The notes: generated by a model from the sequence alone, not told the origin. DNA of 64,000 bases from Flavobacteriales bacterium (GCA_020635495.1 JACJZQ010000006.1:111411-175410), one strand, 5' to 3'; counted from the first letter of the stretch, positions 27,575 through 35,967 are shown. Numbers and translations are program-made.

Positions 27575-27807
27575 CTGTGGTAGATGCTTTCTATTATAGA
27601 GGCCAGTTCTCTGTCTTTCGTAGTTACTATGTCTCCAGCATCATGTGTACAAAGTCGTATCTCAACTTTATTATAAACATTGGTCCATTCTGGATGATGG
27701 TTCAATTTCTCGGCCACCATGGCCACTTGGGTCATGAATGAAAATGCCTGCACAAAATCATCAAACTCAAAATTGCCCACCAGTTGGTTGTCTTTCTCTA
27801 TCCACAT
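27571..27807 (-). CDS. 4a-hydroxytetrahydrobiopterin dehydratase
   Basis: A 78-residue protein from the ATG at 27807; an upstream TTG would add six residues but lie inside the terminator stem at 27821-27856. The signature EKLNHHPEWTNVYNKVEIRL carries the two catalytic histidines and the Trp, and the C-terminal THDAGDIVTTKD is standard. The enzyme dehydrates pterin-4a-carbinolamine, recycling the cofactor of aromatic amino-acid hydroxylases, or acts in pterin metabolism more generally. No hydroxylase gene is in the window. Confidence 0.9.
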   Translation of the reverse strand: MWIEKDNQLVGNFEFDDFVQAFSFMTQVAMVAEKLNHHPEWTNVYNKVEIRLCTHDAGDIVTTKDRELASIIESIYHR

Positions 27808-27820
27808 AACTTTTTGAAAA

Positions 27821-27856
27821 TACAAAAGCCCAACCGAAATCGGTTGGGCTTTTGTA
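27821..27856 (-). terminator. Terminator after the fibre-like gene
   Basis: A perfect 17-bp stem (tacaaaagcccaaccga / tcggttgggcttttgta) with a two-base loop. It lies between the stop of the 27872 gene and the start of the dehydratase gene, both on the minus strand. The A/T ends of the stem make it work in either direction. Confidence 0.9.
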
Positions 27857-27871
27857 TTGCTAGACTAAATT

Positions 27872-30454
27872 CTAGCTGATTTTAATAGCAGTAAAGCTTC
27901 GGTTTCCAAGCTTGATATTACCACTTCCAGATGACTTCCTAAATTGAACTCTCACTGTTTGAGAATAATTGACGGTAACGACACAACTCACGGTTATCGT
28001 CTTAGGCTCGCCATTATCAGGTTCGTGCTCTCTTTCGGATGCCGAGTAAATTCCGCCATTGACATTGATTCCAAATTGACTCACAGAGCTTGAATTGGTT
28101 CCATCAACTTCTGCATTGAAGGTCATGATATAGGTTCCAGCATCTAACGACAATGACATGTTGTTTACGTTAGAGTAAGACGAAGAACTTGTGCTTTGAC
28201 TACCAGTTCCATTCACTCCGCTGGCGTCAATACCGCCACCGCCACCGCTGGGGATAGCCTGTGTAGAAAGATTACCGTTTGCGTCTGCAACAACCATTCT
28301 TGTTCCTGAACCAGCAAGATCACGCACTCTTGCATCTCCATTTACATCCAGTCTTGCCGTTGGGTCTGATGTGTTGAAGCCAATATCTCCAGTAGATCCT
28401 TCAATGAAAATGCTGTTCTCTGAACTGTTACGAGTTAAGACGAAGTCATGGTCATAACTGTTCATGTAAGCTTTTCCGGTAAAGATTCCAGATGTTCCTG
28501 AGTTGGCAAATCCGAACGTTGCAGATAGAGAACCACTTTGATCATTAAAGTCAATACTACTCCATCCATTGCTTTGTGCGCTTTGTACGGTAATTACGTT
28601 TCTGTTTGGTGTGTCACTGATAACATGTAGAGCTCGGTCCGGAGAAGTGGTGCCAATTCCTACTCTACCTTGGTAGGTTACGGTCATCCGAGAGTCACTC
28701 AACGAAACTCCTTGGCTGTTAATATCATCGTCTAGTAGAAAATGAATCTTACCGACACCATAATCTGTTGATCTTTCATTGAAAATGGCCGCTTTGGGCA
28801 CTGAATTCGCATTATGGTTATTGAATCCAATTCCTGAACCATTGCCTCCGCCATTTGTTGCAGCGGCATTTTCTATCAACAACGGCAAGTGAAGCCCGCT
28901 GGACAAGTTGCTCTTCAAATGTAATGCAGCTGAAGGCGATGATGTTCCAATACCCAGGTTGCCGCTGTCATCAATTATCATCGCTTGAGTTCCTTTGACA
29001 TCGAAACGAATCTTATCCTCGTCTGCACTCTCCTCAACCTGAACCTTTGTATCTCCATCGTCATCAACCAGATCAAGTCCTCCTACAGGTTGCCAAGTAG
29101 CATTTCCTTGTGCATCGCTGGTAAGCACCAACCCTGTTGCGGCCCCGGTGTTGATTTTCAAACCATCAGCCTCAATTGTGCCAACAACATCCAGTTTATT
29201 GGTGGGGTCTCCTGTGCCAACACCGATATTGCCGTTGTTTCTAATGGTCATGGCCTGTATTACATCGTTTGGCCAGTTATCTGCAAACGAACCGCCTCCA
29301 CCGTAATTTGTACCACGGTGTACGTTAAAGCAAAGCCCTCCTGAATAACCGTTGTAATCGATCATCTGAATTGACGCTGCCAATCCGTTATAGAATCCAC
29401 CTCGGGCAAAACCTATTTCCGGCCCGGCAGTGGCACCTACCCCTTGTGGCGAGTAACCACTGGTGCCGCTTCCGTAAACCTGAATGTTAGCGATCGGGTT
29501 AACATCTCCAACTCCCAAACGGCCAGATTCTGTTATTCTAACAAGTTCGGTGGGAGAACCCATATTGTTCTTGCCGAATTTGATGGCTTTGTCGTCTGCA
29601 TCGTTGTTGTCATAATCCATGGTTATCATCACATTTCCTTCTCCGCTTAACCTTAGATCACCGCTGTTGTCATACACGTCACTGCCCATTACCAGAACAT
29701 CTCCTTTAACCTCCACATTGGAGCCGTCTCCTCTCATAAAGTAATTGGCAGATGTGTTGTTATCGCTGAAGTAGCTGTACCCATCTCTCTGGGTAATTCC
29801 TACATACTCATTATTATCCTTGTCTCTGATAACCAGACCGTGGTCGTCAGAACTACTCTTCATTTCAACAAAGCCATTGAGTCTGACCCAATCATCATTG
29901 TTACCTCCTGCGGTAGCATCATCATCCAGGTATCCACCAGAAGCAAGTCGGATGTTACCTTCTACATGAAGTTTCTCCGTTGGTGATGATGTTCCCACAC
30001 CCACGTTACCGTTATTGTTGATCATCATGGCCTCAGAACCGGCCACGTCAAATCTGATTCTGTCTTCATCCGAAGCCTTTTCAACCTGCACCTTAGTGTC
30101 CTGATCCGTATCCGTCATTCCCAACCCCGTTCCAACAATAAGATTCTGCGAAGCAGTGTGGTTTCCGAGGTTATCGATGCTGGCTCCGAAATTCTGCCAA
30201 GCAGAACCATCATAATAATAGTATCCTGGAGTGTTATTGGTCTGATAGATCATCAAACCATTGGCAGGGCTAGAGATGGCATCTCGCTGTGCCTGCGTCA
30301 TCCGTGGCATCAAAAATCCACCCGTTGTACTTTTCAACTCTAAGATAGAGCTGGCATGAGGCGTGAATGCCGTGTTTCCAATTCCTACGTTCTGTGCAAA
30401 TGCACCTGCAGATAATAATCCGAGAGAAAAGATGGTAAGTAATGTTGTTCTCAT
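27872..30454 (-). CDS. Phage-fibre-like surface protein
   Basis: An 860-residue exported protein with signal peptide RTTLLTIFSLGLLSAGAFA. Residues 22-90 hold the module shared with both collagen-like proteins (ASSILELKSTTGGFLMPRMT, AQRDAISSPANGLMIYQT, YYYDGSAW). Seven copies of a short beta motif, GN(V/I/L)G(I/V)GTSSPxxxLHV, lie near residues 23, 150, 313, 410, 500, 598 and 690, and a longer block (DTKVQVE...DEDRIRFDV) is duplicated at about 119 and 469. After a Gly linker the last 110 residues (LDAGTYIMTFNAEV ... VRVQFRKSSGSGNIKLGNRS) resemble TNF/C1q-like heads of phage tail fibres. No T9SS sorting domain and no S74 chaperone is seen. Probably an adhesive trimeric fibre. Confidence 0.82.
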   Translation of the reverse strand: MRTTLLTIFSLGLLSAGAFAQNVGIGNTAFTPHASSILELKSTTGGFLMPRMTQAQRDAISSPANGLMIYQTNNTPGYYYYDGSAWQNFGASIDNLGNHTASQNLIVGTGLGMTDTDQDTKVQVEKASDEDRIRFDVAGSEAMMINNNGNVGVGTSSPTEKLHVEGNIRLASGGYLDDDATAGGNNDDWVRLNGFVEMKSSSDDHGLVIRDKDNNEYVGITQRDGYSYFSDNNTSANYFMRGDGSNVEVKGDVLVMGSDVYDNSGDLRLSGEGNVMITMDYDNNDADDKAIKFGKNNMGSPTELVRITESGRLGVGDVNPIANIQVYGSGTSGYSPQGVGATAGPEIGFARGGFYNGLAASIQMIDYNGYSGGLCFNVHRGTNYGGGGSFADNWPNDVIQAMTIRNNGNIGVGTGDPTNKLDVVGTIEADGLKINTGAATGLVLTSDAQGNATWQPVGGLDLVDDDGDTKVQVEESADEDKIRFDVKGTQAMIIDDSGNLGIGTSSPSAALHLKSNLSSGLHLPLLIENAAATNGGGNGSGIGFNNHNANSVPKAAIFNERSTDYGVGKIHFLLDDDINSQGVSLSDSRMTVTYQGRVGIGTTSPDRALHVISDTPNRNVITVQSAQSNGWSSIDFNDQSGSLSATFGFANSGTSGIFTGKAYMNSYDHDFVLTRNSSENSIFIEGSTGDIGFNTSDPTARLDVNGDARVRDLAGSGTRMVVADANGNLSTQAIPSGGGGGIDASGVNGTGSQSTSSSSYSNVNNMSLSLDAGTYIMTFNAEVDGTNSSSVSQFGINVNGGIYSASEREHEPDNGEPKTITVSCVVTVNYSQTVRVQFRKSSGSGNIKLGNRSFTAIKIS

Positions 30455-30546
30455 AATTAAAGGTTTCCTGGTCTTTGGGCTCCTTTAACGATGTTGGCCC
30501 GAGGGCGGTTTGTTTTTATCGATGAACGACATACTTCTATTCGGCA

Positions 30547-32019
30547 ATGCCGTTTTTTTGTTTCTTCAGACCCGCCCACATCCCAATTACATTGGAAACA
30601 CCGAAAACCGCATACGATAAGCTGATTGCAGGTCTCCCGTTTAAACCCACTACTGGGCAGGAAGGCTTCGTTTACAGATTATCAGAATTCCTTACAGAAC
30701 AGGATGCGGGAAACGTGTTTCTGCTGCGCGGATACGCAGGAACAGGCAAGACCTCCATGGTTATCAGCGTGGTAAAAACCCTTCGTTCAATGAACAGGAA
30801 GTACGCACTGCTTGCCCCAACAGGCAGGGCCGCCAAGGTATTGGCTGCTTATACCCGAGAACGCGCCTTCACCATTCACAAGTTCATTTACCAGATTACC
30901 ACAGATGCTTTCGGGAACATACGGTTTGCGTTGCGAAAGAACCGAGGGAAGAACGCTGTGATCATAGTAGATGAAGCGTCCATGATAGCCCTGACAACAG
31001 AAGCCAATTCTGGACGGATTCAGTCTAAGAATCTGCTTTCTGACCTGATGAAGTTCTTGGAGGATGGCAAGAATTGCAAACTCATTCTTATTGGAGATAC
31101 CGCGCAGCTGCCGCCCGTTGGATCAGATACAAGTCCTGCACTGGACAGTAAGGTGTTGCAACGAAACTTTCACTTTCAGTGGGAAATGCAGCACGAATTG
31201 CGGGAGGTGGTAAGACAAGATGCCGATTCAGGCATCCTGTTCAATGCCACACAGCTCAGGAATGTGCTTATCAAAGGCCAAGCAGAAGTTTCTCTGAAGG
31301 TTTATTTCCCCGACATTAAGGTGATTGACATGATGGACCTAGAAGATGAGCTCAACGCGGCATACGGCTATTATGGTGACGATTGCGCCATGGTGATAAC
31401 GCGTTCCAATAGAAGTGCTAATCAGTTCAATCAGCAGATTCGGATGCGTATTCTGTATATGGAAGATGAACTGGCAACCACCGATAAACTGATGGTTGTT
31501 AAGAACAACTACCATTGGCTACCCAAAGATTCGGGTGCTGGTTTCATTGCCAATGGCGACCTGATTGAAGTGATGCGCATGGGCAGCACCGAAGAGATGT
31601 ACGGTTTCCGATTTGCCAATGCTACCATCAGATTGATGGATTACCCTAACGAGGATTCGTTGGATGTGAAGCTACTGCTCAATACGCTGCATTCAGAATC
31701 TGCAGCTTTGCCGGATGAGGATTACGACCGTCTGTACCTTTCGGTCTGTGCCAATTACGCGCACATTACTGCACCTTCAGAACAAGCAAAGCTTATTGCC
31801 GAAGACCCATATCTGAATGCCTTGCAGATAAAATTCGGTTATGCAATAACCTGCCATAAAGCTCAAGGCGGACAATGGCCTGCCGTTTTTGTAGACCAAG
31901 GTTATCTGACTGCCGAAATGCTGGGAACCGAGTACGTACGGTGGTTGTACACGGCCATTACCCGTGCTTCAGAAAAGCTTTATCTGGTGAATTTTAACGA
32001 GCAGTTTATTGCCGATTAA
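30547..32019 (+). CDS. RecD-like AAA ATPase / helicase
   Basis: A 490-residue superfamily 1B helicase-like protein. Walker A is LLRGYAGTGKTSMV (residues 59-72), the Walker B region IIVDEASMIA, motif III LILIGDTAQLPPVGSD, and the C-terminal UvrD_C_2 part has ITCHKAQGGQWPAVFVDQG and LYTAITRASEKLYLVNF. Such stand-alone RecD2-like ATPases are widespread in Bacteroidota; a DNA-repair or recombination role is likely but not shown. The first 15 residues look unusual, and a non-ATG start slightly downstream is possible. A weak promoter (TTTG, 19-base spacer, TACTTCTA) precedes it. Its last 62 bases are duplicated at 32362-32423. Confidence 0.88.
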   Translation: MPFFCFFRPAHIPITLETPKTAYDKLIAGLPFKPTTGQEGFVYRLSEFLTEQDAGNVFLLRGYAGTGKTSMVISVVKTLRSMNRKYALLAPTGRAAKVLAAYTRERAFTIHKFIYQITTDAFGNIRFALRKNRGKNAVIIVDEASMIALTTEANSGRIQSKNLLSDLMKFLEDGKNCKLILIGDTAQLPPVGSDTSPALDSKVLQRNFHFQWEMQHELREVVRQDADSGILFNATQLRNVLIKGQAEVSLKVYFPDIKVIDMMDLEDELNAAYGYYGDDCAMVITRSNRSANQFNQQIRMRILYMEDELATTDKLMVVKNNYHWLPKDSGAGFIANGDLIEVMRMGSTEEMYGFRFANATIRLMDYPNEDSLDVKLLLNTLHSESAALPDEDYDRLYLSVCANYAHITAPSEQAKLIAEDPYLNALQIKFGYAITCHKAQGGQWPAVFVDQGYLTAEMLGTEYVRWLYTAITRASEKLYLVNFNEQFIAD

Positions 32020-32045
32020 ATGCCAATGAACATCATCTTAACCCT

Positions 32046-32277
32046 GCTGACTCATTTCCCAAGTTAGCGAGCAAAGCTCCCATCAAGGCCTGAAGCATAC
32101 CCCTTAAAGGTGCAGGGCTATCCAACCATGCCAATGACTTTCCCACCTTCGCTGGTAGATGAGACCAAATCTGCTGACCGATTTCCCAAACACGCCAATG
32201 GATTTCCCGCATACGCCAATGAATTTCCCAGACGCGCTGACCAATTTCCCGCACATGCTGATCAATTTCCCAGCTGG
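32046..32277. repeat. Degenerate 21-bp tandem array
   Basis: Units of 21 bases run in nearly constant register, beginning at 32046, 32067, 32088, 32109, 32130, then (after one 22-base unit) 32173, 32194, 32215, 32236 and 32257. The clear units read like gccaatgaatttcccagacgc or gctgaccaatttcccgcacat, with core AATTTCCC; units at 32067-32129 are much decayed. Read on the minus strand the units would code for heptad-like peptides in more than one frame. No credible gene spans it. The whole spacer 32020-32442 holds only this array and the helicase fragment. Confidence 0.75.
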
Positions 32278-32361
32278 GAAACGCATCTGCGCCATTGGCA
32301 AGACAACTAGCGTATTATGAAAGTATTTGTGCGGAAAGGGGAAGATGGTACGCATACTGAG

Positions 32362-32437
32362 CACGGCCATTACCCGTGCTTCAGAAAAGCTTTACCTGGT
32401 GAATTTCAACGAGCAGTCTATTGATACCAACAATTAG
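32362..32437 (+). pseudogene. Displaced copy of the helicase gene 3' end
   Basis: Bases 32362-32423 match 31950-32011, inside the helicase gene, at 59 of 62 positions. The frame is kept (TAITRASEKLYLVNFNEQ), two of the three differences are synonymous, and the fragment ends in its own stop at 32435-32437. There is no start or upstream coding sequence, so it is a remnant, 412 bases downstream of the functional copy. Confidence 0.85.
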
Positions 32438-32442
32438 AATTT

Positions 32443-33057
32443 TCACTCGATTCTTCTGAAGTGACTTTTAACAGCCTTTTGCCAAGACTTTTGAGTCATC
32501 TTATGACGATTCACTTTATCTATCCAAAATGAATAATCGGGAGTGAAAAAATTTGGATCGATATTAACATCGACAATTAATCGTTCATTAAAGACTTGCA
32601 AATGTTGAGTTTCAGGTACACCCCATTTAGTATTACCCGAATTAATGTCAACAGCGCCTTTTCCAATTTTCTCCAGTACAGCATCTAATTTTCGCAGTTC
32701 ATCAGTTGAAATATGCAGATGCCTAAACAGATTAACAGGTTCAGTAACGAACGCACCTTTAGCCATCGATGTTACTACCACTCCATCTTGACCTTCAAAT
32801 GAATACGATGTGAGGATAAACATAAATCCCGCATCGGAGTCGTAATCCTGAAACACTTTTTCTAACTGAAGTTTACTTGGATTATCTTTTGAAATCTCAA
32901 TAATCTCCGTCATCAGATATTGCTGAGCCTCGTACTCAGCTAGGTTCTTTAGAGCCGTCCATTGAGAACCAGTGAATGTCTGAGCACTTAAACTTCTTGA
33001 AGTTATCAGGACAAACACTAGGAAAAGAAAAACTGATAGCGCTCGAAATAATCTCAT
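32443..33057 (-). CDS. Hypothetical secreted protein
   Basis: A 204-residue protein with a signal peptide (RLFRALSVFLFLVFVLITSRSLSA). The mature part mixes helices and strands and has no motif that I recognise; it has no Cys and ends in a basic stretch (QKSWQKAVKSHFRRIE). Base composition is a little richer in A and T than the neighbours. It sits 14 bases downstream of the phosphatase-superfamily gene and may be co-transcribed with it. Confidence 0.6.
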   Translation of the reverse strand: MRLFRALSVFLFLVFVLITSRSLSAQTFTGSQWTALKNLAEYEAQQYLMTEIIEISKDNPSKLQLEKVFQDYDSDAGFMFILTSYSFEGQDGVVVTSMAKGAFVTEPVNLFRHLHISTDELRKLDAVLEKIGKGAVDINSGNTKWGVPETQHLQVFNERLIVDVNIDPNFFTPDYSFWIDKVNRHKMTQKSWQKAVKSHFRRIE

Positions 33058-33071
33058 TTGTATCTTTTTTT

Positions 33072-34001
33072 CTACTGAGCAATCGCCTCAATAGTCGGCT
33101 TGCCCACCCAACATTCTGGGGCTTTTATTCCGAAAATGTAAGCTAATGTTGCAGCGGTATCGTAGGTATTGACCTCCACCTGCAGTTCTCCATTTACCAC
33201 ACCGGGCCCAGTTAGAATCCAAGGTACATTGATCTCTTCTGGAGAATCTCCACCATGTCCGTGGCCTATACCACCATGGTCGGCAACGATCAACAGCATG
33301 GTTCTTTCGGCTACGCCTGATTCTTTAATGGCTCGAATTATCTTTCCTATCTGCTGGTCGGCAATGCCAACGGCATCATAGTATGCCTGTGTTCCATGTC
33401 CATCATGATGACCTGCATGATCGACCATGTCTAAGTGCACGAACATGAAATCGGGCTGCTTCTTTTTGAAGTAACGGGCAGCTTTTTTGGTAATTCCTTT
33501 GTAGCCTTTATGGGATGCGGCTTGTAAGAGATTAGCGTCTCGCTGGCGGTTAACCACTCCTTTTTCGAACAACCTGTTGTAAGCCAACCAATCGTTAAAG
33601 CAAGCAATAATGGCATTTGGCTTTTGTCTTCGGAGTTCTCCGTAGATGGTTGGCCACATGCCGCTCGGTTTTCCTCCTCGCTTGGTTCCTTCACATTCCA
33701 ATTCTATGGTTTGCTTGTTCGGTTGCCATGCGTTGGAAGTAACGCCATGTTTATCCGGCCCTGCCCCCATGATCATGCTTGCCCAATTGGGGCTGCTACT
33801 TGTTGGAAGAACGGCTTGGCATTTGAAGGTGTAAGCAGCCACTTTAAGAATGCTGTCCATAACCGGAGTTGTGGCATGCTGTATACCGTCAGGACTCATA
33901 CCATCTACACCAACTACAACCACATGGTAGATGGCTGGCTTTTGCGCCAGCAGTGAAAATGGTAAAATGAAAAACGAAAAAAGTGCGAATGCCTTTCGCA
34001 C
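33072..34001 (-). CDS. Alkaline-phosphatase-superfamily enzyme (nucleotide pyrophosphatase/phosphodiesterase type)
   Basis: From a GTG at 34001 this gives a 309-residue protein with a clean signal peptide (RKAFALFSFFILPFSLLAQ). A start at 34079 (also GTG) would add 26 residues coded by a dispersed intergenic repeat, so I prefer 34001. Metal and nucleophile motifs: VVVGVDGM, the Ser-type nucleophile region SSSPNWASMIMG (NPP enzymes usually have Thr), GPDKHGVTSNAW, VHLDMVDHAGHH, and VADHGGIGHGHGG. The family hydrolyses phosphodiesters or phosphomonoesters outside the cytoplasm. The substrate is unknown. The gene follows an aldehyde dehydrogenase gene on the same strand. Confidence 0.85.
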   Translation of the reverse strand: MRKAFALFSFFILPFSLLAQKPAIYHVVVVGVDGMSPDGIQHATTPVMDSILKVAAYTFKCQAVLPTSSSPNWASMIMGAGPDKHGVTSNAWQPNKQTIELECEGTKRGGKPSGMWPTIYGELRRQKPNAIIACFNDWLAYNRLFEKGVVNRQRDANLLQAASHKGYKGITKKAARYFKKKQPDFMFVHLDMVDHAGHHDGHGTQAYYDAVGIADQQIGKIIRAIKESGVAERTMLLIVADHGGIGHGHGGDSPEEINVPWILTGPGVVNGELQVEVNTYDTAATLAYIFGIKAPECWVGKPTIEAIAQ

Positions 34002-34049
34002 GTTTCTCGATACATTCCGCTTTGCGGAACACTCGAAATGACCAGACAC
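34002..34049. repeat. Dispersed intergenic repeat copy
   Basis: The sequence from 34002 contains ttctcgatacatt, a palindrome TTCCGC-ttt-GCGGAA (34014-34028) and cactcgaaatgaccagacac. The same flanking words occur in reverse orientation at 59084-59136. It lies between the aldehyde dehydrogenase stop and the proposed phosphatase start. Confidence 0.7.
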
Positions 34050-34081
34050 ATTATTCGCTATTCGCTGGTCGCTTTTCACTT

Positions 34082-35497
34082 CTAACGGAGTAAGTACTTC
34101 GCAGCCATCTTAATGAAGCTCAATTTCCCCTTGGTATAGGGTGGATATTTCTGAGCTACATCCCCAAGGAATGCTCTGGTCATTACGGGCTTCATGTGCG
34201 AGAACGTATCGAAACCGAGTTTACCGTTGTACGCGCCCATACCACTGTTCCCTACTCCACCAAAAGGCAGATTAGGCTGACCAGCATGCACCATGGTCTC
34301 ATTGACACAAATGGCACCAGAAGAAGTCTCATTCATCAAGCGTTTCTTCAGCTTAGAGTCATTGCTGAATAGATACATGGCCAACGGACGCTCGCCTGCA
34401 TTGATGTGATTGATAACCTCATCGAAATTATCATACCCCAGAATCGGCATCACCGGACCGAAGATCTCTTCCTGCATGGCAGGATGGTCCTTATCTACAT
34501 TATCAATGATGGTCGGTGCGATGTATTTCTGTGAAGCATCCGTTACTCCGCCACAAATAATATCTCCAGTAAGCATCTTGCTCACGCGCTCGAAATGGCG
34601 GTCTGAAATGATGCGACCAAGATGTTCTGATGGTTGATCGGCAGGACCGAAGAACTCTTCAATGTACTGCTTCACTTTTGCCAGAAATTTATCCTTGATC
34701 TTGTTGTTTACGTAGATGTAATCTGGCGCAATACAGGTCTGTCCAGCATTCTGGAACTTACCCCAAACCAATCGCTTGGCTGCAATGTTGATGTTGATGT
34801 TGGTATCAACAATACAAGGACTTTTTCCACCCAACTCCAACGTAACTGGCGTAAGATGTTTAGCTGCCGCTTGATACACGATTCTACCGATCTCCGTACC
34901 GCCAGTGAAAAGCAGATAATCGAACCGCTCTTTCAGCAATTCTGTGGTTTCTGGAACACCGCCTTCAATACTGACAATGTATTCTGGGTCGAATGTATCG
35001 GCAATAAGGTCGGCAATGGCCTTGCTGCAATTAGGTGAAATCTCTGAAGGTTTAACAACCGCGGTATTTCCTGCCGCAATGGCTCCCAACAATGGCCCGA
35101 AAAGGTTCTTTACAGGGTAATTCCACGGAGCAATAATCAACGTTACACCATAAGGCTCTGGCATTATCATGGAAGCTCCCGGCTGGAAGAACAAAGGCGT
35201 GGCAACGCGTTCTGGCTCCATCCAATCGTCCAAATTGCGCAGGTAATGGTCTATCTCAGCAACTGTTACTTCGATCTCAGTTGTAAAAGCTTCTTGCTCA
35301 GGCTTGTGCAGATCTGCCCAAAGCGCGTCTAAAAGCGCTCTTTCGTGCTTTCTGAAAGCTGCTTTCAGTTTCTGCAACTGCTTCTTTCTGAAAGCAGCCG
35401 GTTTTGTGGCATGTGTCCAGAAATAGTCTCGTTGTTTCTGTACGATTTTCGAATATGCGGTGCCCGTTTGAGGCTTTTCCATTACTGCTTCTGCCAT
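34082..35497 (-). CDS. Aldehyde dehydrogenase (class 3 / fatty-aldehyde type)
   Basis: A 471-residue NAD(P)-dependent aldehyde dehydrogenase. The general base region is VTLELGGKSPCIVD, the catalytic cysteine is in FQNAGQTCIAPDY, and NYPVKNLFGPLLGAIAAGNTAVVKPSE is the cofactor-binding block. The short form with the C-terminal FGGVGNSGMGAYNGKLGFDT fits class 3 enzymes, which oxidise medium- and long-chain aldehydes to acids. The ATG at 35497 is used because the upstream TTG overlaps the stop of the Mpo1-like gene. The neighbouring Mpo1-like gene makes a lipid-aldehyde substrate plausible. Confidence 0.92.
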   Translation of the reverse strand: MAEAVMEKPQTGTAYSKIVQKQRDYFWTHATKPAAFRKKQLQKLKAAFRKHERALLDALWADLHKPEQEAFTTEIEVTVAEIDHYLRNLDDWMEPERVATPLFFQPGASMIMPEPYGVTLIIAPWNYPVKNLFGPLLGAIAAGNTAVVKPSEISPNCSKAIADLIADTFDPEYIVSIEGGVPETTELLKERFDYLLFTGGTEIGRIVYQAAAKHLTPVTLELGGKSPCIVDTNININIAAKRLVWGKFQNAGQTCIAPDYIYVNNKIKDKFLAKVKQYIEEFFGPADQPSEHLGRIISDRHFERVSKMLTGDIICGGVTDASQKYIAPTIIDNVDKDHPAMQEEIFGPVMPILGYDNFDEVINHINAGERPLAMYLFSNDSKLKKRLMNETSSGAICVNETMVHAGQPNLPFGGVGNSGMGAYNGKLGFDTFSHMKPVMTRAFLGDVAQKYPPYTKGKLSFIKMAAKYLLR

Positions 35498-35499
35498 GA

Positions 35500-35967
35500 T
35501 CAATATTTAATGCCGAGTTTGTTGTAAAGCTTGGTCATAACCCACATTGGGCCAACCAAGAAAAATTCCAGGTCTTTGAAGAAAGACGGCTTCTTTCCTT
35601 CAACCTTATGTCCAATAAATTGAAATACCCAAGAGACAACGAAAATGGCCAACGAGATGAGCCAAATACTAACAGCACCTTGGTACAGGTAACAAGCAAC
35701 CATTCCAACGGCCGTGATTATGAGCATACCCACGGCCACGCTGAATGATAAAGACAGATAGTACGCAAACACCAATACGGCAATTACCATTGAGAGATTC
35801 ACGGGCTCTCCACCAAGAAAATCCATATTCCACGGCAGTTTAACATCCCACAAAAGCCCAATAACACTCAGATAGATCAGGGGCACAAAAATGTTGTGGA
35901 TCAATTGGTTGGTCTCATTCTGATGACTTTCTCGGTATTCTCCGAGCAAGCGTTCAATTTTTGACAT
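35500..35967 (-). CDS. Mpo1/DUF962-like membrane protein
   Basis: A 155-residue protein with four hydrophobic segments. The conserved pattern of the family is present: YRESHQNETNQLIHNIFVPL near the start and WVFQFIGHKVEGKKPSFFKD near the end, with the histidines that bind iron in yeast Mpo1. Yeast Mpo1 is a dioxygenase that removes one carbon from 2-hydroxy fatty acids, producing an acid via peroxide chemistry. The aldehyde dehydrogenase gene starts 2 bases after this stop, which fits a joint role in odd-chain or hydroxy-lipid turnover, but this is inference. Confidence 0.8.
   Translation of the reverse strand: MSKIERLLGEYRESHQNETNQLIHNIFVPLIYLSVIGLLWDVKLPWNMDFLGGEPVNLSMVIAVLVFAYYLSLSFSVAVGMLIITAVGMVACYLYQGAVSIWLISLAIFVVSWVFQFIGHKVEGKKPSFFKDLEFFLVGPMWVMTKLYNKLGIKY

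Noticed and set aside
32033..32370. Two minus-strand open frames of 73 and 88 codons over the 21-bp array
   Set aside because: They overlap each other in different frames and consist of the repeat; neither has a promoter or a start context. Kept only as a finding about the repeat.
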